From NCBI GenBank assembly GCA_900541795.1, contig UQLC01000012.1, positions 1-64,000 on the forward strand: a DNA stretch of 64,000 bases, read 5' to 3'. The notes beneath the pieces were generated by a model, which was not told the DNA's origin, ran no database searches, and saw nothing but the letters and a program-made list of their open reading frames with translations. This DNA comes from an uncultured Collinsella sp. Lineage in GTDB: Bacteria; Actinomycetota; Coriobacteriia; Coriobacteriales; Coriobacteriaceae. A program made the position numbers and the translations under genes. Below are positions 32,687-39,897 of the stretch, piece after piece (the stretch's first letter is position 1; the number at the start of each line of letters is the position of its first letter).

Positions 32687-33615
32687 CGAACACCGCCGAT
32701 CGCCTGCGGAAAGACGTGCTCCATCACAAAGCGGCCGCCCTCGATACGAGCAAGCGCCTTCAATCCCCCATCGAGCACGAGCGCGAACGGCGCCTTCGCC
32801 GTATCGAAGTCCGCAAGCGCGCGTTCAACGGGAATGCGGCGGCCACAAAGCAGGTCGTCTGCAAGATTACCCGGCAAATCGACACGCGTGGCACCTAGGG
32901 CGGCGATGGGATCCAGAGCGAAACCGGCAGCGGTCTCGGCAGAGAGCTCCTCTACCGCATGACAGGCGCCAATGGAAACCACGCCGGAGGCCGTACGGCG
33001 CAGCGCGGAAATATGCGCAGCGCTATCGCAGGCACGACCCAGATCGCGAGCGAGCGCGCGAATGTAGGTGCCTTTGCTTACCGAAAACGCCACGGTCCAG
33101 ACGCACGTATCGCCCTCGCCGCCCACGGCGATCAGGTCGGCGGCATAGACCTCGACGGGGCGCGGGGGCAACTCAACCGCATTGCCCTCGCGAGCACTCT
33201 TATAGGCGCGAACGCCATTAACCGAGATGGCCGAAAACGCTGGCGGCACCTGCATCTGCGGGCCAAGCATAGCGGCCAGCTGCTCACGGGCGTAAGCGAG
33301 ATCGCGCAGCTCGGGGGCAACGGGCACCGTGCGGACGGCCTCGCCCTCCGCGTCATCGGTATTGGTCTCGACACCAAACGAAATGTCGGCAACATAACTT
33401 TTGGTATCGAGGGTTAGCATGCCCAGCAGACGGGTCGCCTGGCCCACGCCCACCACCATGACACCCGAGGCCATGGGGTCGAGCGTACCGGCATGGCCGA
33501 CGCGTCGCTCATGGAGGGCGCGCCGGCACTGCGATACCACGTCGTGGGACGTGCAGCCCACCGGCTTATCGACGGCGAGCAGCATATTCAATTGAGAAGG
33601 CGTACGACGAGCCAT
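32683..33615 (-). CDS. truB: tRNA pseudouridine-55 synthase
   Basis: It makes the universal pseudouridine 55 in the tRNA T loop. The 310 residues have LAVDKPVGCTSHDVV and the catalytic HAGTLDPMASG with Asp46, then VSKGTYIRALARDLG and a C-terminal PUA-like part. GGATGG lies 3 nt upstream of the ATG. It lies between nrnA and ribF. Confidence 0.97.
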   Translation of the reverse strand: MARRTPSQLNMLLAVDKPVGCTSHDVVSQCRRALHERRVGHAGTLDPMASGVMVVGVGQATRLLGMLTLDTKSYVADISFGVETNTDDAEGEAVRTVPVAPELRDLAYAREQLAAMLGPQMQVPPAFSAISVNGVRAYKSAREGNAVELPPRPVEVYAADLIAVGGEGDTCVWTVAFSVSKGTYIRALARDLGRACDSAAHISALRRTASGVVSIGACHAVEELSAETAAGFALDPIAALGATRVDLPGNLADDLLCGRRIPVERALADFDTAKAPFALVLDGGLKALARIEGGRFVMEHVFPQAIGGVR

Positions 33616-33630
33616 GTACCATCCAAAAAG

Positions 33631-34674
33631 TTAGAGCTCGACGGTCACCGAAGCGGGATCCTCCCCCACCAGCTCGGCCAGCATGGGAAGTGCCACGGCG
33701 AGCGTCTCGCGAATCGTTCCGTTGTTGGAAAAGCCGGCGGCGGCATGATGCCCGCCACCGCCAAAGTTGGCAGCAATCTCGGACACATCGAGGTCACCCT
33801 TGGAGCGCAGGTTGCCGCGCACCTTGGTATCGCCCTCGATGCCCTTTAGGAACAGGCAGACCTCAACGCCCATCACCGAACGCACCACATCGACCAGACC
33901 GTCGCACTCATCCGAAGTGACGCCGCAGGCCTCGAGGTCGCTCTGGTACGCATAACTATATGCCACGCGACCGTGCGCCACGGTCTTGATACGACCCATA
34001 ACGATGGACTTGAGATGCAAGAACTCTACGCGCATGCTCTGGTAGACCTCGAGCGCGACGCGCGCCGGATCGGCACCGTGCGCGACCAGGCGCGAGGCGG
34101 CATGGAACGCAGCAGCATCGGCGTTTTGGTACTGAAAACGACCGGTATCGGTCACCAGGCCGCACAGCAGGCAGGTCGCGACACCGTTGCGAGCCACAAT
34201 GCCGCAATTGTCCAAAAAGCGGTCGATGATCATGGCGCAGGCCGCGGCGCCGACGCACCTCAGGCTCAGCTCGGCAAATTCCTCGCGCGCCGGATGGTGA
34301 TCGAAGCACACCACATGCGCCGATCGACGCAGCACCTCGGCGGAGTTGTTCAGGCGCTCGACGACCGGCACGTCCACCGAGATGAACAGGTCAGGATTGC
34401 CGGCGTACGCAGATGCCGGCACCAGACGGTCGGAGCCTTCCATAAAGCGGTAAATGCGCGGAACCGGGTCATCGTCTGCCAGCAGAAGCGCAATGTCCTT
34501 GTTGGGGAAAAACTTCATGAGCGAAAGGCCCAGACCCAATACGGAGCCCAAGGCATCGCCATCGGGAGAAGTATGTCCCGAAATCGCAATGGAGGACGCA
34601 CCCTCGATGAGCTCGAGGATGCGTCGCTGAATATCTGCAGACTCGCACGAGGCGAGGTCGGCGGAATTAGTCAT
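33631..34674 (-). CDS. nrnA: DHH-family phosphoesterase, NrnA-like
   Basis: A 347-residue DHH/DHHA1 protein of the bifunctional oligoribonuclease / pAp phosphatase family. Metal sites are ISGHTSPDGDALGS (N-terminus), the DHH motif VCFDHHPAREEF and LCGLVTDTGRF. The C-terminal DHHA1 domain has VRGNLRSKGDLDVSEIA and FGGGGHHAAAGFS, the substrate loop. It degrades nano-RNAs and 3',5'-bisphosphoadenosine, and may also act on linear dinucleotides from c-di-GMP or c-di-AMP turnover. Overlap with rbfA is 8 nt. Confidence 0.92.
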   Translation of the reverse strand: MTNSADLASCESADIQRRILELIEGASSIAISGHTSPDGDALGSVLGLGLSLMKFFPNKDIALLLADDDPVPRIYRFMEGSDRLVPASAYAGNPDLFISVDVPVVERLNNSAEVLRRSAHVVCFDHHPAREEFAELSLRCVGAAACAMIIDRFLDNCGIVARNGVATCLLCGLVTDTGRFQYQNADAAAFHAASRLVAHGADPARVALEVYQSMRVEFLHLKSIVMGRIKTVAHGRVAYSYAYQSDLEACGVTSDECDGLVDVVRSVMGVEVCLFLKGIEGDTKVRGNLRSKGDLDVSEIAANFGGGGHHAAAGFSNNGTIRETLAVALPMLAELVGEDPASVTVEL

Positions 34675-35077
34675 CTAAAGCTGCCTCCTGGGCGGCATCC
34701 GCTATCGGATAGCCGTCCTCGTCCTTTTCGATCGCAAGCGTGGCGGGAACGTTTTCCAGCGCACGCGTGATGCGCTCGGCCTCATCGGTCGAGCGATCGA
34801 TGCGAAAATCGAGCTCGGGCGTGACGCGCCAATCGAGCGAGCGGGCCAACAGGCTACGGATGCGGCCCTTGGCGCTGGCGAGCGCCTCCATGACCTCGTC
34901 GTAGCGGCTCGCGTCGCACGACACGTACACGCGCGCGAACGAACGGTCCACCGCAACCTCGACCGCGGTCAAGGTGACCAGGTCGAGACGCGGATCGGAA
35001 ACCTCAAAGAGCAGGATATAACCGAGCTTCTCGCGAAGCTGCTCGCCCAGACGGCGGGTTGCCTGCGTTTGCTTCAT
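34667..35077 (-). CDS. rbfA: Ribosome-binding factor A
   Basis: A 136-residue KH-fold factor that helps mature the 5' end of 16S rRNA in the 30S subunit. Family features are MKQTQATRRLGEQLREKLGYILLFEVSDPRL, VEVAVDRSFARVYVS and RITRALENVPATLAI. It lies 11 nt after infB, the standard order. Confidence 0.93.
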   Translation of the reverse strand: MKQTQATRRLGEQLREKLGYILLFEVSDPRLDLVTLTAVEVAVDRSFARVYVSCDASRYDEVMEALASAKGRIRSLLARSLDWRVTPELDFRIDRSTDEAERITRALENVPATLAIEKDEDGYPIADAAQEAALDD

Positions 35078-35088
35078 AGCGCTACCCC

Positions 35089-37803
35089 CTACTCGGTACG
35101 GGCAACCTGGTCGATGCGGTAGCCCTCAATGGTGTCGCCAGGCTTGATGTCCTGGAAGTTCTCCAGGCCAATACCGCCCTCGGAGCCGCTCTTGAGGCTC
35201 TTGGCCTCGTCCTTGTAGTGGCGCATCGAGGCGATTTTACCGTTGAAGACCACGATGCCGTCGCGCACCAGGCGCACAGAATCGGTCGCGGCAATCTCGC
35301 CCTCTTCGACACGGACACCGGCGGCGATACCGACCTTGGGCACCTTGAAGGTGTCCAGAACGGTCGCAGTACCCGTGGAGACCTCGACCTCGGTGGGCTT
35401 GAGCATGCCGATGCGGGCAGCATCGAGGTCCTCGAGGCACTTATAGATGACGTCGTAGCAACGGATCTCGACGCCCTCGCGCTCGGCGGCGGAGCGGGCC
35501 TTGCCGTCGGGACGGACGCCAAAGCCGATGATGATGGCGTTGGAGGCGTCGGCCAGGACCACGTCGGTCTCGTTGATGGCACCAACGGCGGAGTGGATCG
35601 TGTTGATGCGCACCTCGGACTGATCCATCTTGTCGAGGGAGTCCTGAAGGGCCTCGATGGAACCCTGGACGTCGGCCTTGATGATCAGGTTGAGCTCCTT
35701 GACCTCGGCGTCGGCGATAGTCTCGAAGAGGTTCTCGAGCGTCACGTGCTTGACGCGGCTCTGCTCCTCGATACGGGCCTTGAGCGAACGCTCGTCGGCC
35801 AGCGCACGTGCCTCGCGCTCGTCCTCGAACACGCGGAACTCATCGCCGGCGTTGGGGACGGACTGCAGGCCCAAGATCTCGACGGCGTCGGAAGGACCGG
35901 CCTCGGTGACGGCGTTGCCCTTGGGGTCGAGCATGGCGCGGACGCGGCCGTAGGTGAGGCCGGCGACCAGCGTGTCGCCCACGTGCAGGGTACCGCGGGT
36001 CACGAGCACGGTGGCAACCGAGCCGCGGCCCTTGTCGAGCTTAGCCTCGAGGACGTTGCCCGAAGCAAAGGTATCAGGGTTGGCCTTGAGCTCGAGCACG
36101 TCGGCCTGGAGCAGCACGGTCTCGAGCAGGTCATCGATACCGATCTTCTGCTTGGCCGAGATGTTGACGAACATGTTCTGTCCGCCCCACTCCTCGGGGA
36201 TGATGCCGTACTCGGTGAGCTCCTGGCGCACGCGGTCGGGGTTGGCACCCGGCTTATCGATCTTGTTGACGGCGACGACGATGGGAACGCCGGCAGCCTT
36301 GGCGTGGTTGATCGACTCGATGGTCTGGGGCATGACGCCGTCGTCGGCAGCCACGATCAGGATGACGATGTCGGTCACCTTGGCGCCGCGGGCACGCATG
36401 GCCGTAAAGGTGGCGTGACCGGGGGTATCGATGAAGGTGATCTTACGGTCGTTGATCATGACCTGCGAAGCGCCGATGGCCTGGGTAATGCCGCCCGCCT
36501 CGCCGGCAGCGACGCCGGTGTGACGGATGGCGTCGAGCAGGCTCGTCTTGCCGTGGTCGACGTGACCCATGACGGTGACGACCGGGGCACGCGGTTTAAG
36601 ATCGGCGGGGTCGTCGTAGAACGAGAAGGTGTTCTCCTCCTCGGGGGTGATGATCTTGATCTGGCGACCCAGGTCGTCGGCAACGAGCTCGACGAGGTCA
36701 TCGGACATGGACTGTGTCATGGTAAGCGGCGTGCCCAGCAGGAACAGGCGCTTGATGATGTCGTTGGCCGGAACGTCGAGCGCCTCGGCGAGCTCCTGGA
36801 CGGTAACGCCCTGGGAGACCTTGATGGCGTCGAGGTCCTCGGGGTTCACGCCCTGGGCCAGCGCCTCCTCAATCTTGCGCTCTTCCTGAGCCTTTGCGGC
36901 CTCGCGCTCGCGCTTCTCCTTGCGCTTTTTGCGGCGACCAGTGGACTCGCGAGAGGCCTCCTCGACGGCGGCACGAGCCTCCTCGAGCACCTTCTCGCGG
37001 CTGTACTCCTCGGCCTCGCGAGCCATGCGGCTGTAGTGGTCCTCTTCGTTGTTGTGACCGCCCTTGCGCTTCTTGCCCTTGCCCTGCTTATCGGGGTTGG
37101 GGAAGTCCATACCGGCAGCGACGTTGTTGCTGGCGTTGGTGCGATGGCTGTGGGGACGGCTCTCGGATGCGTTGCGCTCGGAGTTGCTGTCGGAGGCGTT
37201 ACGATCGTTACGACGGCCGCCGCGACGGTCGTTGTTGCCGCCACGACGGTTGCCGCGCTCGGCAGCGCGCTCGGCCTTGGCCTTCTCCTCAGCGTCCTTC
37301 TTCTCCTTGAGCACGGTCTCCTGTGCGGCGATCTGGTCGAGCAGAGAGCGGAAACGCGAACCGGAGTCGGAAGCGGGAACGGCGCGGCGCTGGGCCTCGC
37401 GGGCAGCCTCCTCCTTCTCGCGGGCAAGGCGCTCCTGCTCGGCCTTCTTCTTAGCCTCGGCCTCGGCGCGGGCGGCCTCCTCGGCAGCCTGGGCAGCGGC
37501 GAACTGGCGGCGCTCCTCCTCGCGTGCCTTCTCGGCGGCGATGCGCTCGCGCTCTGCCTCGGCAGCGCGTGCTGCCTCCTCGGCGGCAGCGGCCTGCTCC
37601 TCGGCCAGCTTGGCGGCCTCGACTTCCTGGGCGCGGGCCTCGATCACCGAGGCGAGCTGCTTGCGGACCATGGCGACGTATGCGTCCTCCAGAGCGGAGG
37701 AAGCGGACTTAGCGGGAATCTTCATTTCGGCGAGATGACCCATCAGTTCCTTGGAGGTCATGCCGAACTCTTTGGCCAGGGTGGACACACGGACTTTTGC
37801 CAT
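35089..37803 (-). CDS. infB: Translation initiation factor IF-2
   Basis: The GTPase that places fMet-tRNA in the 30S P site. The 904 residues have the N-terminal IF2N domain (VSTLAKEFGMTSKELMGHL) and a long Ala/Glu/Arg-rich charged linker of about 200 residues. A stretch rich in Arg, Asn and Gly follows. The G domain has GHVDHGKT at about 411, DTPGH and NKID. The C-terminal domains end in FQDIKPGDTIEGYRIDQVART. No rnpM (ylxR) gene lies between nusA and infB; the 91-nt gap is non-coding. Confidence 0.97.
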   Translation of the reverse strand: MAKVRVSTLAKEFGMTSKELMGHLAEMKIPAKSASSALEDAYVAMVRKQLASVIEARAQEVEAAKLAEEQAAAAEEAARAAEAERERIAAEKAREEERRQFAAAQAAEEAARAEAEAKKKAEQERLAREKEEAAREAQRRAVPASDSGSRFRSLLDQIAAQETVLKEKKDAEEKAKAERAAERGNRRGGNNDRRGGRRNDRNASDSNSERNASESRPHSHRTNASNNVAAGMDFPNPDKQGKGKKRKGGHNNEEDHYSRMAREAEEYSREKVLEEARAAVEEASRESTGRRKKRKEKREREAAKAQEERKIEEALAQGVNPEDLDAIKVSQGVTVQELAEALDVPANDIIKRLFLLGTPLTMTQSMSDDLVELVADDLGRQIKIITPEEENTFSFYDDPADLKPRAPVVTVMGHVDHGKTSLLDAIRHTGVAAGEAGGITQAIGASQVMINDRKITFIDTPGHATFTAMRARGAKVTDIVILIVAADDGVMPQTIESINHAKAAGVPIVVAVNKIDKPGANPDRVRQELTEYGIIPEEWGGQNMFVNISAKQKIGIDDLLETVLLQADVLELKANPDTFASGNVLEAKLDKGRGSVATVLVTRGTLHVGDTLVAGLTYGRVRAMLDPKGNAVTEAGPSDAVEILGLQSVPNAGDEFRVFEDEREARALADERSLKARIEEQSRVKHVTLENLFETIADAEVKELNLIIKADVQGSIEALQDSLDKMDQSEVRINTIHSAVGAINETDVVLADASNAIIIGFGVRPDGKARSAAEREGVEIRCYDVIYKCLEDLDAARIGMLKPTEVEVSTGTATVLDTFKVPKVGIAAGVRVEEGEIAATDSVRLVRDGIVVFNGKIASMRHYKDEAKSLKSGSEGGIGLENFQDIKPGDTIEGYRIDQVARTE

Positions 37804-37894
37804 ATGACTTCACCTACCCTTTCTGGCACCTTGGGTGCCTAGAGACTGAACGAGCGTGGGATATGCGCTGGGACCCGCCCGGCGCGACCGCGCG

Positions 37895-39142
37895 CTAGAT
37901 CAGGTCCTCCGCATCATCGAAGGCGTCGGTATCGTGGACACCGCAGAAACGGGAGCCGGGACGGGCCTGGTTGCGGCACTGGATGCCGTCCTCGGACACG
38001 AACTCGCAGCGACGGACGTCCTCGTCCTCCTCGTCACCGATCAGGTCGGCGGCGGGCTCCTCGTGAACGGGAACATTCTTGAGGATGTCGGCGGCAAGGG
38101 TCTCGGACTTAATGTCGATGTGCCAGCCGGTCAGGCGCGCGGCGAGGCGGGCATTCTGGCCCTCCTTGCCGATGGCGAGGGACAGCTGGTCATCGGGCAC
38201 GATGACGCCGGCGTAGGCCTTCTCCTCGTCGATAAGGACGCGGGTGACCTTGGCAGGCGACAGGGCGTTGGCGACGTAGACGGCCGGATCGGCATCCCAC
38301 AGGATGACGTCGACGCGCTCGCCACGGAGCTCGCCCACGACGGCGCGAACACGGCTGCCCTTAGGGCCGACGCAGGCGCCCACGGGATCCAGGCGATCGT
38401 CGAGCGAGTGGACGGCGACCTTAGAGCGCTGACCGGGCTCGCGGGCGATCGACTTGATCTGGACGGTGCCCTCATAGATCTCGGGCACCTCCTGCTCAAA
38501 CAGACGACGCATGAGCTCGGGGTGGGTACGGGAGATGACAATCGGCGGGCGGCTGTGCTCGCCACGGACCGGCTGCAAGTTGGAGTTGGGGTCGCGAACG
38601 TCGATGATCACGGCCTTGATATGCTGGTTGTGCAGGTAGCGCTCGCCCATCGGACGCTCGTTGCGCTCGTTCTCGTAACGGCGCTGGTCGAAGTGCGGAA
38701 GCTCGGCCTCGACGCCCTCGCGAATCTTGACGATCGTGAAGTCGGGCGTGGACTGCAGCACGGTACCGCTGATGAGGTCACCGATGCGGCCGGAGAACTC
38801 CTCGTAGATCTGCTCGCGGGCGGAGTTGCGTACGATTGCGTTGATCTCGGCCTTGGCGTGCTGGGCGGCGATACGGCTCGTGTTCTTAGGAGTGACGTCG
38901 ATCTCCTCGAACTCGGTGAAGTTGCCCTCCTCGTCCATGGAATCGTCGATCGGCTCCAGACGGTAGACGTAGATCTTGCCGGTGGTGCGATCGATGGTCA
39001 CCTTGGCGCCCCACTCAAGATGCAGGATCTCGGCATAGCTCTTGGCGAGCGACTGCTCCAGGCGGTCGATCAGGTAGAGCTGGTCGATGTGCTTCTCCTG
39101 GCAAAGCTCCATCAGGGCGGACATCATGTCGGATGCTGCCAT
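37895..39142 (-). CDS. nusA: Transcription factor NusA with C-terminal Cys/His motif
   Basis: An RNA polymerase-bound factor for pausing, termination and antitermination. Starting at the ATG at 39142 (MAASDMMSALMELC) it has 415 residues. The order is an N-terminal polymerase-binding domain, an S1 domain (ISGTVLQSTPDFTIVKI), and KH1/KH2 (ACVGPKGSRVRAVVGEL, AIGKEGQNARLAARL). The end is unusual: an acidic spacer, then Cys379, Cys389, Cys400 and His403, a possible zinc site. Upstream in-frame ATGs lack a ribosome site. It overlaps the last base of rimP by none (gap 1 nt). Confidence 0.95.
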   Translation of the reverse strand: MAASDMMSALMELCQEKHIDQLYLIDRLEQSLAKSYAEILHLEWGAKVTIDRTTGKIYVYRLEPIDDSMDEEGNFTEFEEIDVTPKNTSRIAAQHAKAEINAIVRNSAREQIYEEFSGRIGDLISGTVLQSTPDFTIVKIREGVEAELPHFDQRRYENERNERPMGERYLHNQHIKAVIIDVRDPNSNLQPVRGEHSRPPIVISRTHPELMRRLFEQEVPEIYEGTVQIKSIAREPGQRSKVAVHSLDDRLDPVGACVGPKGSRVRAVVGELRGERVDVILWDADPAVYVANALSPAKVTRVLIDEEKAYAGVIVPDDQLSLAIGKEGQNARLAARLTGWHIDIKSETLAADILKNVPVHEEPAADLIGDEEDEDVRRCEFVSEDGIQCRNQARPGSRFCGVHDTDAFDDAEDLI

Positions 39143-39143
39143 C

Positions 39144-39638
39144 TTACTTTCCTTCCTTCGCGGGCTTGAAGTCATAGGTGGGCTTCAACTTGCACTTTTT
39201 AACATCAGAGAAATCGAGGGTGACGGACTCGCCGTCCTCGAGCTCGAGGGTCACGTTCGTCTCGGTGGCAGCGGCAATCTTGCCGGCGTACTTGCGACGG
39301 CCCTCGGTGGCGGTGGAGGTGAGCTCGCAGTTCTCGCCCACAAAGCGGGCAAAGTCGCACGGGCGGCGCAGCGGGCGCGCCATGCCCGGGCTCGACACCT
39401 CGAGCGTATAGCTCGAAGAGATGGGATCGAGCTCCTCAATCACATCGCCGACCCACTTGGTGTTGGCCGTGACGTCGTTGAGCGACAGGCTCTGACCCTC
39501 GGCACCCTCGATACGCACACGCACGCAGGGGGCCTTGGTGGCACCCACGAGCTCGACGTCGACGATGTCGACATCGTGCTGGGGAGCGACGGCCTCGAGC
39601 GCGTCGATGATCGACTGCTCGGTCTTAGTCTTGACCAT
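39144..39638 (-). CDS. rimP: Ribosome maturation factor RimP
   Basis: A 164-residue factor needed for 30S assembly. Signature parts are DIVDVELVGATKAPCVRVRIE, VSSPGMARPLRRPCDFARFVG and the C-terminal SH3-like barrel (GRRKYAGKIAAATE...SVTLDFSDVKKCKL). The ATG at 39638 has GGAGGT 6 nt upstream. It is the first gene of the rimP-nusA-infB-rbfA-nrnA-truB-ribF-dnaG operon and lies directly after a promoter and terminator pair (39659-39745). Confidence 0.95.
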   Translation of the reverse strand: MVKTKTEQSIIDALEAVAPQHDVDIVDVELVGATKAPCVRVRIEGAEGQSLSLNDVTANTKWVGDVIEELDPISSSYTLEVSSPGMARPLRRPCDFARFVGENCELTSTATEGRRKYAGKIAAATETNVTLELEDGESVTLDFSDVKKCKLKPTYDFKPAKEGK

Positions 39639-39658
39639 TGCGGCACCTCCATCCATAC

Positions 39659-39691
39659 AAAAAAGAAGCGGGGCCGAAACCCCACTTCTTT
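39659..39691 (-). terminator. Promoter-proximal intrinsic terminator ahead of rimP
   Basis: On the minus strand AAAGAAGTGGGG pairs with CCCCGCTTCTTT around a 6-nt loop, followed by six Ts. It ends 21 nt before the rimP ATG and lies only about 20 nt after the predicted transcription start. Its position suggests an attenuator of the operon. Confidence 0.85.
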
Positions 39692-39716
39692 CAATTACAA
39701 CTTCATTTGCAAGCAA

Positions 39717-39745
39717 ACTATACCAATAGCTGCGGAAACGTGCAA
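39717..39745 (-). promoter_or_regulatory. Promoter of the rimP-nusA-infB operon
   Basis: TTGCAC (39745-39740) and TATAGT (39722-39717) on the minus strand are 17 nt apart, a near-consensus housekeeping promoter. Transcription should start near 39710. Confidence 0.75.
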
Positions 39746-39832
39746 GCACAGTACGAATCTGCAGGTCAGCGTGCGCACAGCTTCTCCACAAGAATAGGAC
39801 AATTGAACGCAGACATCAGGGCAGGTACATGC

Positions 39833-39873
39833 AAAACGAGGGACTACCCAACCGGATCGCCCTCTCGTCTTTT
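39833..39873 (-). terminator. Probable terminator of leuS
   Basis: A bulged stem pairs AAAAGACGAGAGGG with CCCTCGTTTT on the minus strand, starting 24 nt after the leuS stop and ending in TTTT. Confidence 0.5.
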
Positions 39874-39897
39874 ATGCGTCAGCTAAGCGCGCAGCGC

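Noticed and set aside
35218..37842. Very long antisense open frame opposite infB (and similar ones opposite leuS, ileS, ftsH and smc)
   Set aside because: High GC at third positions keeps antisense frames open; the sense frames are clear conserved genes and the antisense products look like low-complexity shadows.
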